Source: Rhyzopertha dominica
Taxonomy: Eukaryota; Arthropoda; Insecta; Coleoptera; Bostrichidae
Length of the DNA stretch: 64,000 nt
Direction: 5' to 3'
Assembly: GCA_025024175.1 (NCBI GenBank)
Contig: QCXZ01000064.1
Span: forward strand, 39,329,325 to 39,393,324
Shown: in pieces, positions 1 to 11,392 of the stretch
How positions within the stretch are numbered: position 1 is the first letter of the stretch
Layout of the letters: each line of letters starts with the position of its first letter
Position numbers and translations under genes: made by a program
The notes under the pieces: model-generated
What the model saw: only the letters and a program-made list of their open reading frames with translations
Told to the model about the DNA's origin: nothing
Database searches by the model: none

Positions 1-546
1 AAGTCTTCTCAACATTGAGTTTAATCTCTTCATAGCGATGTTGTAATTGGTACCTATTATGAGTGAGTAATGTTTATATTCACGGTAGTCTTACCGCATA
101 ACCTTATAAGTCTTAATGGCCTCAAACATACTTTTTTTTATCTACAGTTGTCATTTCTTAACGTGAGATCTTCTAGCTAGGCTCAGTGATTCCTAACAAA
201 CATATATTTCATTAATTATTTATACATGTACCTTTTACGAATATTAATGATAACATCACTGCTAAAGTAGTGCTAAGAAAAATTGGCAATCATCTTTTTC
301 ATAAGTCAAAAGGCAACTAAACAACATTGCAACACCACTTTTTTTTCCTCGTGACGCCTTTCCGCTATGTGGGTTCCTATGAGTAGCTTTGTAGAACTGG
401 TTTGGGAAAACGTTCGAGATTTCTATGGTCAAATCACTTAGTTCGCCCAACTCAATACTTCGTCCAAAATCTCGAATGTACTGGAATTTTTATTGTTACA
501 TAAAGTTAGGACGCAGCTGTTGTATTCGNTGGCGTCTTACTTTTCT
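1..546. other. Unannotated AT-rich stretch
   Basis: I see no recognisable gene. A 62-codon reverse frame at 262-450 has no family signature I know; it lies just downstream, on the same strand, of the gag relic that begins at 547, so it could be its decayed continuation, but nothing in it proves that. An unresolved base sits at 529. Confidence 0.4.
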
Positions 547-1390
547 TTAATGCTTATGCTTGGGATTATACCTAGATTTTCTCTTCACATTCTCTTCCGT
601 ATTTAAACTAAAACCTTCAGCCGCTAAGCAGATTAATTGTTCGTTTTTGACTTCATCCTTTAGAAACTACATCAAACTTTTTTGGCGACTGTTTCCAAAA
701 CAGGCATCCCCCAATGTTGACGACAAGTTAGGCTGCAACAAAGCCTTCTGGTTAAAAATATCCATTTCTGAAGACCTTTGCTAGACTTCCAATATCNCCA
801 GCTGCAAGGGTGATTCGATAAATGGGACAAGCATCCAATGTTGCAGGGTTGAAATATCTAAATTCCGGCCAAATGGAGCGTTGCTTAAAACTAAGTTCAA
901 CAACTCCCGCACATGCACGTTAATTTGAAGATCTTCCCTCCCAAACTATGAAGGATCCTGGTATAGTTTTCGGCTATGACAGGAAAACTTTCCACTACTT
1001 GACCGACGCGACTTCCTGGTACAGTATCTGGAACAAGATAATCAATTTCGTCGTCACCATAAGTGTTATCATCGTGTATTTTTCTAATTTCTAAGGGACC
1101 GCCGGTCTCAAATTGCATAGGTAAGCATTCAAAGCGGTAAATTCTAAGTTGTTCATTAAAATTTTCATTTACTTGCCATTTTTACAAGTTCAGTAACCTG
1201 CTGTTTTTCTTTTGTTGATGATTCCACGGTAGTTGCCTTAAATGTAGGTTGTGGCTCCTTTAACAGAGGGTCAAAATATTTTTCGAAGGCGATTGTACCT
1301 CTTTTCGTATACATCTGCTGCACCAACTTCCTTTAAACGCCGTTGTTCACTTTTTTTTGTTTAATTTCCAAATCTTCGGAAATGCTCTCT
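547..1390 (-). pseudogene. BEL/Pao-like (DUF1759-type) gag relic
   Basis: A broken gag-like reading frame of an LTR retrotransposon on the reverse strand. Read from high to low coordinates, a first block near 1010-950 contains VVESFPVIAENY. After a frameshift near 945 a second block reads GREDLQINVHVREL, and a third, in another frame at about 668-547, reads FLKDEVKNEQLICLAAEGF. In this order they match the part of BEL/Pao-type gag proteins annotated as DUF1759 (the SFPPTAENY, FGRDDL, VYVREL and FLxxEV stretches). Further upstream (1390-1120) the frame is charged and only weakly gag-like. No zinc knuckle, protease, LTR or primer site is seen next to it. There are at least two frameshifts and several stops, so it is an old, non-functional fragment. 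The family call rests on motif order recognised by eye. Confidence 0.6.
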
Positions 1391-1629
1391 TCATCTGGCC
1401 GTCTCTACTCCTGTTCGCTAAGTAGTGAAATACGGACGTAACAACAACTTCATTGGAAACGTTCTAATGAAACTAGCGTTCCACTTACTCTTGAAGCAGC
1501 TCAACTCTATGAGGTACCCGATATCTGTGTAACAAAATAAACGGCAAAAGTTCGCCAAAGTTGCTAAATTAAGTAGCATGCACGGCACTCTTCACGTTAG
1601 TTTCCACCCTGCCCTAGCTACTGCGAACA

Positions 1630-1975
1630 GTCTGCTTTGAGTAGCACTCTAACGCCCCGCACCGAAGACAAAGTACATCACCAACAACAATGGGTAGCAG
1701 GTCGAGTGGAACGTGTAATTTTCCATTATATACGGCGCGTTTGCTGGATGATATCGGAGCGTCGAGTTACACGCGAGTTGTTGGGAGAGGCTTTAAACTG
1801 GATTACACAGTTCCGTACACAGATGCGCGCTACAAGGCAATTAGGGATTCGCACCTTTGCGAAGGAAAAATTACCGGCGGGAATAGACGAACCTACCAGA
1901 GCCAAAGCGGCTGCATAATTAGGTCAGATATGTTAGGAAACTCGGGTGACCTACATCTGGAGTGGAGTTAAGATG
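1630..1975. other. Less AT-rich island with two overlapping open frames
   Basis: This stretch is visibly richer in G and C than its surroundings and holds two overlapping forward frames of 93 codons (1637-1918 and 1690-1971). Neither resembles a protein family I recognise, and overlapping frames of equal length are what a GC-richer non-coding segment produces by chance. It may be a conserved non-coding segment or an unrecognised repeat. Confidence 0.3.
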
Positions 1976-2208
1976 ACTTGATTGCATCTCAAAGGGAATA
2001 GTCGAGTGCATACACAAAAGGGTACTAAATCACACCAGTATTGCAGTCAAAGTCAATGGGATAGGCAGCATACAAGCTTAAAGCGAACCATATGCTGCCC
2101 TTGTTTTGTTACACTAATAAAAATGCACGAGTACCGAGCCCAAACCTAAAATATATTTTTCGTGCCATAGTGAAGCTGAAATAAAATTAACAATAATAAA
2201 TATGTGTA

Positions 2209-2517
2209 TTGCAAGATGCAGTGGTTTCGACGGATCCACCACCAAATGTTAAAGTATTCGTGCCAGGTACTATCAGAACACCAGCACGGCTTAGGTCTGG
2301 TAGGGTGGACGAGAAATTATCCGAATTGTATCCTGTTGATCTGGGGATGACTCAGGGATCTGTATTGGGGTCGCTGATTTTCTTATTATTTATGAATGAC
2401 TTGCCAGACTTAATAACTGACAGTCTTGTTGTAAATATCGCAGATGATACTTGTATTGCTTTGTTGACTCAAGACCTACAGAATTTGACAGAACCTCAAA
2501 ATGTAAAGTTATTCTAA
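2209..2517 (+). pseudogene. Non-LTR retrotransposon reverse transcriptase fragment
   Basis: A 102-codon open fragment of a LINE reverse transcriptase. About residues 47-65 read MTQGSVLGSLIFLLFMND, the degenerate form of the GVPQGSVLGPLLF..YIND block (RT motif 4). It is followed after about 15 residues by NIADDT, where the catalytic F/YADD has become IADD but both aspartates remain. Upstream of about 2310 similarity fades, and after 2517 the frame stops and nothing LINE-like follows, so only the palm core of an enzyme several hundred residues long survives. Jockey, I or R1 types would all fit; the fragment is too short to choose. No 3' tail or target duplication is seen. Confidence 0.75.
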
Positions 2518-5500
2518 AGATGAACGCAGTTCCCACTGTAGTTGTTGTAAGGCATAAATATGTAAGTTACGTACTTGGTAATAACAATATAAATTGATAT
2601 AAACAATTCTTCGTTGAATTTATTTAATTGTAATGTCAATTTACCTACTGTACCACGGCTGTCTATATTTGAACCTTGTGTGGTTTATAAAAATAAGACC
2701 TATTTACATTAGTATATTCTACTGCTATCCAAAGCCAGAGACCTAGTAGCTCTTAAATACTAAGCTCTTTTAATTTTAAGTGTATGTTAGTAAAGTTTTA
2801 AATATTTTTAGTAAAGTCTTCGATTAAAATTTTCCGAACTTACAAAACTATAATGCTAACTGCAGGAACATTGCATACAATATGTGGATATTATCTAATT
2901 AAAATGAAGACATATGTCGACGACACTGCTGAAAAAAAGTAGTAAAAAGCTAATTATATTAAAAACCTAAATAAGTAAAATTTCTATGATCGCTCCAAAT
3001 CGAATAATATAAAAAAGTTTCGTTAGAGAGATATATCTGTGTTACGGATGCGTGCATAGCATATTTTTATTTCAAGCAAACATAAACTTATCACCCATTT
3101 ATCAGCATATTGAAACTTCAACAAAAATTATGTTTAAAAGGCAAAACTAGTTCAACTTGAATTTAACGAAAATATAATAAATACTATTTTTACAATTAGC
3201 GGGGCAGTAGGTAATTTGCTATTTTTAATACATGTACTGAACTGTCAAATTAGGATAGGAAGTCGGTCAAGCCATAAGCAGAAACTACTTTTGCAATGTC
3301 ACTGGTTTAGTTGTGAACATGGTATTTGTTCCCTCCTGTTTTCTCCACCTTGAGCAGAAATTCCAGCATATGTGATATCACAAGTGCTTGGCAAGCGCTG
3401 CAATAACACTGCTATTGACCTTGTTCGGTAAACGTCTTATCTTTTACATCTGAATGTAGATATATCCCTGTATACAGCAATGACGTTATGGTATGATATG
3501 GTACTATGCCTAGAGTTACAATATAAAAAAAGGCATACCTTTAAATTAATATAAAACAATGTAAACTACAGTTGATCTTTAATATTTGCAACTGTCAACT
3601 ACTTAATTGCTAACTTCATCAAACAAAAAGATGTTAAATTGGTTATTTTTCACCCCCAAAAGGCAGCTTCCGAAAATAATGCTTTCCATTACAGCGTAGC
3701 AGAAAAGTTAGTTATAGACATATTTTACCTTAAAATAACTGTAACCGTACCATCTTAATTGTTTTCATTACCTCATACCGTTTTACTTTCTTATAAAAAC
3801 GTAGTCTCTTTAATTATTCATGCTGTTCCTTTATTTTCTTTATCACTATGCCATAATATAGATAATTATCACTATTAGTCCAAAGAGTATGCAAGTGAAT
3901 GGGTGAAATGTAAACTGTACAATGTTTAAGAACGAGTGTACTAACCAATGAATACGACTATCACAAATAGACCTCATCATAAATCTAGCAACTTTATTAA
4001 TAGGGCAATACATTGCTGTAATGGTGCATACCTGAAAACTCAATAGGTAGTGCAACATCAATAAATTTCGCCGCATTTCAGTCGGCTTTACTTGGATGCC
4101 TTTTATCTAGAACAAAACGCCACAATGTATATTCCATATTTATACGTCCTGCCATGAAACACACTGTGCTGCCAATAAAACAGCATTCACTTATTAATAG
4201 GTATTTTATGTGCGCCTTTTGCCACTATAGCTGTCAGCGCCACCGTTCATATATTAGTTGGTTAGCTTTATTTTCTGTGCTATCGATGCGTCCTGGATTT
4301 ATGAGCTGAAATATGCAAATGCACAACGTGTGTTTATCAGCCGCAACTGATTCTGCTACTCACATTGAGTCAAGCTACAATTTTCACAACCCTTGCAATT
4401 TACATCCATATTAAAACTGTAAAGTTACTTGCTCTTGCTTTAGCATATAAAAACTTGCCACCCTCAGCACTTCACGATAAAATATTTAGAATGCCATAAC
4501 ACCTACAAAGTAATTTTCAAAGGTGTTGCAAAGTTTTTTAAAATATGCTTGTTTCTCCAAGACGCTTGCAGCTGCCTAATAGTAACAATGTCTCAAATAC
4601 ACTAGTAGTGTAACAAGTGAAAGTGCAGTTTATAAGCAGTTTTAATGTCATGCTTTACCAGCTGTTTCGGAATCGTTTTGCATACACGTGTGAAGTAATG
4701 CCATTCGGCGAGGAATTTTTTTAGTTTAGTTAAATTAGGTGTTAAAGAAGAGCTTGCTTGAAAAGATAATTTGAATATCTCTAAATTTCTAATTAAAACA
4801 GCGGTTTCCTCCATTCGTTATGTTGTGTATGATGTTTTGGAAACCTTGATGTCTTTTTTTTGCTATGTGTATAGTAAATCATGTATACTTTAATTAATAA
4901 AAACTTATATACTCGTATATAGTTACAACCTACTTTTAAACGTATAAGTACTTATAATAATTAAACCAGTACTTAACTCAACGATGAAAATAATGATTTA
5001 TTCCAATTCGGTTTCGGGGAAGATGTCATAAATCGTAAGAAAATCTATCGTGGTTGCGTTTAATTATTTTAAGATTTGAGCAAAAATTACCTACTTTTAA
5101 ATAGCGTCCCTTGCTATCGACCACTTAAATAATGTACACTTTATTATGAACCAAATTGAAAATTAAAATCATCATTAATTTGATTAAAGCAAGCCCATTG
5201 CAATTAGAAATGCAAAAATTAGAATATTTGTAAAAACTCTAAACAGCCTAAGTTTTCGAAGAAATAAACCTTTTTTAGGTCATATGCAATTTTACCTGTT
5301 TATTGTTTTCCTCAATGATGATAGGTTTCGATGAAATAGTTGCTATCATTGCTATTCAACCCATGTTGAAGTTTACTATACTTGAAAGTCAGTTCCATTA
5401 TTTACGTAATTGCGTTTATAAACGGAAATCCATTTTAAAGTTATGAAAGCCATAAGTATAACAGTAAAGAGTTTTGATATACTAATTGTATGTATTCTTG

Positions 5501-8220
5501 TTCTGCGAGCTATAAGAGCAGGAGGGATATGCTCTACTTGACTAACTTCATGCAAGCAATTGCTTATTCAGATATTAAACAGCATACTTCCTTGCGCCGC
5601 GACTGACGCATTGTCCTCAGCCTTACCATTGGAATAAGACATTTTTCGTTTTTCCTCTTGCTAAGCGAAACTGTATTGCATCGAAATTAAGATCTTCAAA
5701 ACACCTTCCAATATACATTTTTAAAGAAATTACAATTTTGTTACTTTGTCTACAGACAAGTTATTAATTTTATCTTCGTGGGCTTCTAGAATAAACCAAT
5801 TCTGAGATAAGACTGATGTCGGGGCTTCATCCAACACCAGGTACGCAAAAAGCGCATATAGTCCACATCTCTGATCGATTCTTTCATTTTAGAATATACT
5901 AAACAACTCTGTATTCCTACCCTTGTGTCGTGTTGGCAGCTTGCAGGATGTAGAAAGTTAAAATTAAGAAAACCATAGCGCTTAGAAAATATAATTGGCG
6001 CATGTTCAGCAGGCCACACTGAACACAAGACCAATACAATTAGTCGCATAAGTATAATTATGTGAAAGAATATTCCAAATTTAGCTTTATAAAGTACTCC
6101 CACTTGTACGGGCTATCAGGGTAGCAAGAGAACGTATTAAATTTATTTGTTCCTATTGAACCAAATATTTGAAATAGTTGGACATCATACAACAACCGAA
6201 GTTGCAATGAACTTTTTCTTCATTTAAAATATTTATGCCGTTAAATCTAAATATAAATTTTGTGCAAGAAGGCTTCCTGCAAAATAATAAAAGTCCAAAG
6301 AACTGTAATTTTTTTGGCCGCCTTCTGGCGACAATAAACAGTTGAGACTAAACCTATACATCATTAAACTGAATTATTTACAACCCATTCGACGACTGAA
6401 ACGGGCTCCTGTTAAATTCCACCCAGCAACATCGACAGAGGTTAATTAAAAAGCATAGGTCAACGGGTAGCCGATGCCGATGTTTAGTGTGCATACAAAA
6501 TTGCGCGGTTACGATACACATAACCGTACCCGTTTAATTAACGGCAGTATGCCGTGCAATATGTATTTACCAGGTTCGTTTCTAGGTTTGCGATTGCTAC
6601 CTTGCATGTTAGAGTAAATTTGCACTAGTGCCTGATCAGTGTACAGAACAGTTGAGCAATGTTTTCCAGTAAAGGCACAAGAGTAAACATATTTAAGGAC
6701 ATAAATTAATATATCCATAATTAAAGACATCGCTAAAAGCTAAAAATTTGCATTTAATCAAAGGGAGACATAATCAGATCTCAGCATAATATCCAGTAAC
6801 ATAATAATACAAATATAATTCTGTAACAATAATCTTGAATACAAGATGGTTGGTTGCTACACGTTTGGTGAATCCAAAGAGCCAAAGTTGAAACCTCAAT
6901 TAGACGTCCAGAACGCTACTCGTCAAACTTTAAAGTATTACAGTCTTTAATATTTCTCGCCCGTAATTCACTTAATTCTCATTCAATCATTCATATTCAT
7001 GATGGTCTAGATTTGCGTAATTCACAAAATAGCGAGCGTCCATATCAAAATTCAACGATCGCTAGTCGCTACCAATTTTAAAGTTTAAATAGCAAAGCTA
7101 GTCACGCTACATTTCATTTAAAAGCGCATTCCTTATCTATATATTCACGTTTGGCAGAATGAAATCGGACAACCTAATCTGAATGTATGAAATGTGACAC
7201 CTCAGTTGACAATTTTATTTTGTTTATAAGGAATATATTTCTGAAAAATTACTAGAATTGAAAGTTGCAACTAGCTGATTGTCCATTGTGAACAATTTAG
7301 ATCTACAATCTACAATGATAAAACATAAAGAAAAAGGGCATGAGTTAGATTACGTAATGATGAAAGGCAAATAGTTACATGCAGTCTGAAACGCCGGTTA
7401 AATATATCCCTGATGTGGACCACGAAGAATAATAATCGCACGAATACTATTCTTCCTGTAGGCTTTAGCAAATGCAATACAAAAATTATTCAATAAACTA
7501 CATCTACGGCGCAATAATAAGTAGAGAAGATGTGAGGCTACGTTTGTAGTAGAGATATAGAATAATTAATACATCCACGTATACTACTGAAAAAGTACAG
7601 TTTAGAGAGCCCTGCAGCGCCGGTGGCTATTACCTATGTGTATGTGAAAATTAAAGAGTGAAGCCTATTTTAGTAAATTAGAAACGACGCAGAGGTAAAT
7701 ACTGTTATTATACTGCGCCTGCAGATTAGGCAACTATACTGACAGATGACGAAACTACAGAAAACGTTTCTTTTCATCGAAGATTCTCGATGGTGTTGGA
7801 AGACTAGGCCAATCACGAAGTTCAGCGCCCCCCATACATAAGCGCGGCTACTAATAGCTCGCAAAGTTAGTTTGATTTGAAAAGCGATTAAGCAAACGAA
7901 GAAGGCGAGCCGAGTGTTATAAAGTGTGTTAGAGTGACTATAGTGAAGATGTTATGAATAGTGATTAATTAAATTAGTAGTGTTGGAGTAGTAATGTATT
8001 GAAGTAGTAGTACCTATTATAGATTAGTGTACCTATTTCAGCGCTTAGAGCGTGAATAAAGGTCGTTAAAAAACCTTACACGTAAGAATACTAACAAGTA
8101 CAAATCGGGCAACTTCTTTTCTAGAGAAACAAAAAAGGGATACTTAATCGTGAATATCCAGACGTAAGAAGTACATCCTGCCATTTTCAACGTATTTCTA
8201 AATACAGTTAGTCTCTTGTC
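2518..8220. other. Long AT-rich stretch, nothing recognised
   Basis: I see no sustained reading frame, RNA gene, terminal repeat pair or microsatellite here. The longest frames (76 codons reverse at 3846-4076, 105 codons reverse at 5786-6103) have no family signature and an amino-acid make-up expected of translated AT-rich DNA. Confidence 0.5.
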
Positions 8221-8600
8221 ACCTGGCACCAGTGTCAATAGCCAAAAGCGGGTGAATGAAGTAGCAGAGCTCCGTCCGCCGATTACCAATCTCCGGGCTC
8301 ATGCTGCCGGAAAAATAGCGGATTAACGCCCGACGGAAGCCAGTTCTAATTACAGGGAGGGCGGCCGAGCCGCTTCCGGAGGGCCTCACACAATGGGAAC
8401 CGATCAAAAGGTCCGCGTAATAGGTTATGGTTCCATGCTGATTGATAATTGAATTTGCTTCCGTCTGGATGCTCGACGGCCGCAATCGAGACCCAGGACT
8501 CTACGCCAAAATCAATTAGCGCCGATGTCGAATTTTATTCGGGTACCAAGGACTTTCAAGGGGTGGAAGGGGGCAGAGATGAGCAGAAGCGATCTGTATT
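8221..8600. other. GC-richer island with CG-rich core
   Basis: Sharp contrast in composition with the AT-rich flanks. The core (about 8270-8400) contains GCGGCCG, CCGCTTCCGG and GGGCCTC clusters. Short frames on both strands (88 codons reverse, 70 codons forward) overlap it but show no known domain. It could be a conserved regulatory element, a CpG-containing promoter segment or a GC-rich repeat; the sequence alone does not decide. Confidence 0.35.
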
Positions 8601-9508
8601 GAAAAATGTGCAGCGACGTTACCTTTTCTTGCATAATTGTCTCCAATGTGCAACGCCATAAAATCCACGTGTCTGAATTTTAAGGACCACTGTGTTGCCG
8701 GATTTATATTTTGCTACTAACTGTTTTAAGGTGTTATGTACATTAGTTCTAACTGATATTAAGCTGAATTATGTTAAACAGCTTCAGAAGAATACGCAGA
8801 AACTTCCTCCACTGTACTTATCTATGGGTCCACTTCGAAGCTGCAGAGCTGTGGTGATTCTACCGTAACGAACATATTGGTAACCACCAATGCCCGCCTA
8901 TCTGGGAGTTGCCTATCCATCAGCTTGAGTCGGGAAGCAGCAGAACAATCTCACGTAAGAATGGCGATACTCAAGCCACACGCAACACATATTATCTATG
9001 AAATAAAAGTTGAGCCTCACGTCATAAATTTAAGGCGTACAGTTCAAATCAATTGAAAGTCACTGTCATATTTTTTCAGTAGCGTGCTGTTTAGTGGTCT
9101 ACAAATTATACATGATGTGTGTTGCTGGTAGCGCATGTGTAATGGACAAGCTCTGGATATTATACCCCACAATTTTGATNTTTAAACCTTTCCAATTTTT
9201 ATCGAATTCTCATGCTATTCATTTGTTCACATTTTCAATATATCCGAAATCAGAGTCGCTGTCCTCTTCTTCAACATTAATGACTAACGGTGCTTCGTCA
9301 TTGATTATTCGCAGTCGTTGGTATATCAAGAATTAATCAGTTGCTTGAGGTGTCGGACAACTGAACACCAGCGTTGCGTCGGAGGAGGGGGGGGGGGCAC
9401 TCCTCCAGCGCACGTGACCACATGGCCAACACATGTGCTTCGGCATTAACCTCTTCACCATTGTGTTTATCATAATACTGCTTTGCTTATGAACAACATT
9501 CCATCAGC
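8601..9508. other. Spacer with a G homopolymer
   Basis: Nothing coding is recognised. An uninterrupted run of eleven G lies at 9387-9397 and an unresolved base at 9180. The stretch ends at the 8-bp target duplication of the hAT-like element that begins at 9517. Confidence 0.5.
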
Positions 9509-9650
9509 CTAGGGTATAGGGTTGCCATATAAAGAATGTTGAAATATGTCTTGACTCAAAAATATATAGCATTTAAGAAGAAAATATATCGTATTGGTTT
9601 TTCGAATTAATTAAGTAAATGGAGGTGTATTATATATTTTTTAGAATATA

Positions 9651-11085
9651 CAGGATGTTTCATTTCAATGACCCTGAAGAAATTAAAAATGTAGCCCAAA
9701 ATACATTCTCATAGCCAATGTGGTTATTTTACATAATGGTACTATTTTAAAAATACATTGGGAATCCATGACGGCTATGCGCTATGGTTCCTGTTACTGT
9801 ATTTATTAAAAGTCCAAATGTATTCAAATGAAAAAACAGATATGATTTTGATTTATGGTGAATGCAAGAAAAATGTTTCCGCTGCTGCCCGTTTATACAG
9901 GGAACGTTTTCCAAGTAGAAGAGCTCCTGTCGATACAATTTTCAAGAGACTTGAATTAACTTTAAGGACAAACTAGCCACTACTGAAAAAGTCAGGAGAA
10001 AGAACAGCAACAGGCGCCGACAATGAAATTAGAGTATTGGAAATTATGAAAATCCTCATATTAGTCAAAGGGTAGTCTCAAGAGCAACCGGTATTAGTCT
10101 GTCTTCAGTACACCGAATAATTAAAGGCAATCAATTTCATCCGTACCACTTGCAATTGGTTCAGGCCTTAAAGCAGACAGATTATCATAAAAGACTGGCT
10201 TATTGTAACTTTTTTTTAAGAACACCAAAATTTGAATGTGAAATTTTATAACATTTGCTTTCCAGATGAAGCAAGATTTCCTAATAATGGTGGAGTTAAC
10301 AAACATAACATGCATTATTATGCGCAAGAAAACGTTGGATTCGAGAAGGACATTTTCAAACTATCTACTCGACGAATGTCTGGTGCGGAATATTGGCGAA
10401 TCAAATTGTTGGGCCTCATTTTTTGCGATAGTTTAAACGGCAGTACTTATCTAAATTTTTTAAGAAACATTTTACCGGTACTTCTCCAAAATGTAAATTT
10501 GCAAGTAAGACAAGATCTATGGTTCCAACAAGATGGGGCACCTGCGCATTATCATAGATAGTGCGAAATCATCTTGATTTGGTTTTGCCTAACCGATGGA
10601 TAGGAAGGGGTTCAATTAATCCTTGGACACCGAAAAGCCCGGACCTTACTCCTTTGGATTTTTTTCTGTTAGGTATGGTAAAAGAGCAAGTATACCAAAC
10701 ACCAATTGAAAGTGTAGAACATTTAGAAAATAAAATACGTGATGCATCATCATCATCCATCACTCCAGAAATGTAACTGCATGTTAAAAGATCGTTTTGG
10801 GCACGAATTCAAGCTTGTGGATACAGCGGAGGGCGACACTTAGAGCATTTATTGCATTAACGTTATTGAATAAACATTTTTCAAATATAAAATTTGTTTT
10901 ACAATACCTTAATTTACTTAAAGCAAATGATTGAAGTTTATGTCAAAATTTACGAATTTATACAGCTCTCTACGTTTTATATTTTTTAAAACGATAAACA
11001 ATAATTATCAATGTTACCTCTGCAAATGTATTTTGGGTTGCATTTCTAATTGCGTCAGGGTCATTATCATTCGTGAAACATCCTG
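9651..11085 (+). mobile_element. Full-length mariner-type transposon (decayed)
   Basis: A 1435-bp Tc1/mariner-superfamily element with both ends present. Terminal inverted repeats begin CAGGATGTTTCA on each side and continue as an imperfect match for about 60 bp, sharing AATGACCCTGA and CCCAAAATACATT. TA dinucleotides flank it at 9649-9650 and 11086-11087, the target duplication of this superfamily. It carries one decayed transposase frame (9818-10860) followed by an AATAAA at 10868. It lies inside the non-autonomous hAT element at 9517-11353 and is therefore the younger of the two. Confidence 0.9.
9818..10860 (+). pseudogene. Mariner-type transposase (DUF4817 + DDE), broken
   Basis: The transposase of the enclosing element: a cut-and-paste DNA recombinase that would bind the terminal repeats and act in the nucleus. 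I place the start at the ATG at 9818, which opens MYSNEKTDMILIYGE, the usual beginning of the DUF4817 helix-turn-helix, followed by ARLYRERFPSRRAP. A stop interrupts at 9974. The middle domain continues across a frameshift near 10055 (NPHIS.R, VSRATGIS, FHPYH). The catalytic region shows DEARF near 10265 and WFQQDGAPAHY near 10522. A stop and frameshift follow at about 10559, then RWIGRG and SPDLTPLDFF near 10590-10670. The frame finishes with FWARIQACGYSGGRHLEHLL to a TAA at 10860. All three acidic catalytic positions are recognisable, but at least three frame breaks make it inactive. Confidence 0.9.
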
Positions 11086-11392
11086 TAGTATATTACACTG
11101 CAACACGAAGATTATATACTCATACATATGTTCTAAAATAGATAAGGTAACGATTCGATGAAATGGCTGTTTTGTTTGATCATAAAAGGAGCAGCTTTTC
11201 TTAATATGAGTATGTGCAACATACATTTTAAGTAGCCTCGGAAAAACTGAAAATATATCATATTTTGGACGTATAATAATATGTAATATTATATATCAGT
11301 GATCACTAAAATATATAAGAATGGTATATAAAATATCAGGTCTGGCAACCATACTAGGGTACAAACAATTAACGGGCTATTACAGCTAAGAC

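Larger units (their letters stand above)
9517..11353. mobile_element. Non-autonomous hAT-like element, split by a mariner
   Basis: The ends are TAGGGTTGCCA at 9517 and the complement of TATGGTTGCCA at 11353, a 10-of-11 inverted match of the kind seen in hAT elements. Identical 8-bp target duplications CTAGGGTA flank it at 9509-9516 and 11354-11361, the duplication size of the hAT superfamily. Nearly all of the interior is a later mariner insertion (9651-11085). Subtracting that leaves about 400 bp with no coding capacity, so this was a MITE-sized non-autonomous copy, presumably mobilised by a hAT transposase acting in trans. The boundaries are fixed by the duplications; the superfamily call is from terminus plus duplication length. 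Confidence 0.8.

Noticed and set aside
5786..6103. 105-codon reverse frame in the long AT-rich stretch
   Set aside because: Hydrophobic start could suggest a signal peptide, but AT-rich DNA produces this by chance and no family is recognised.
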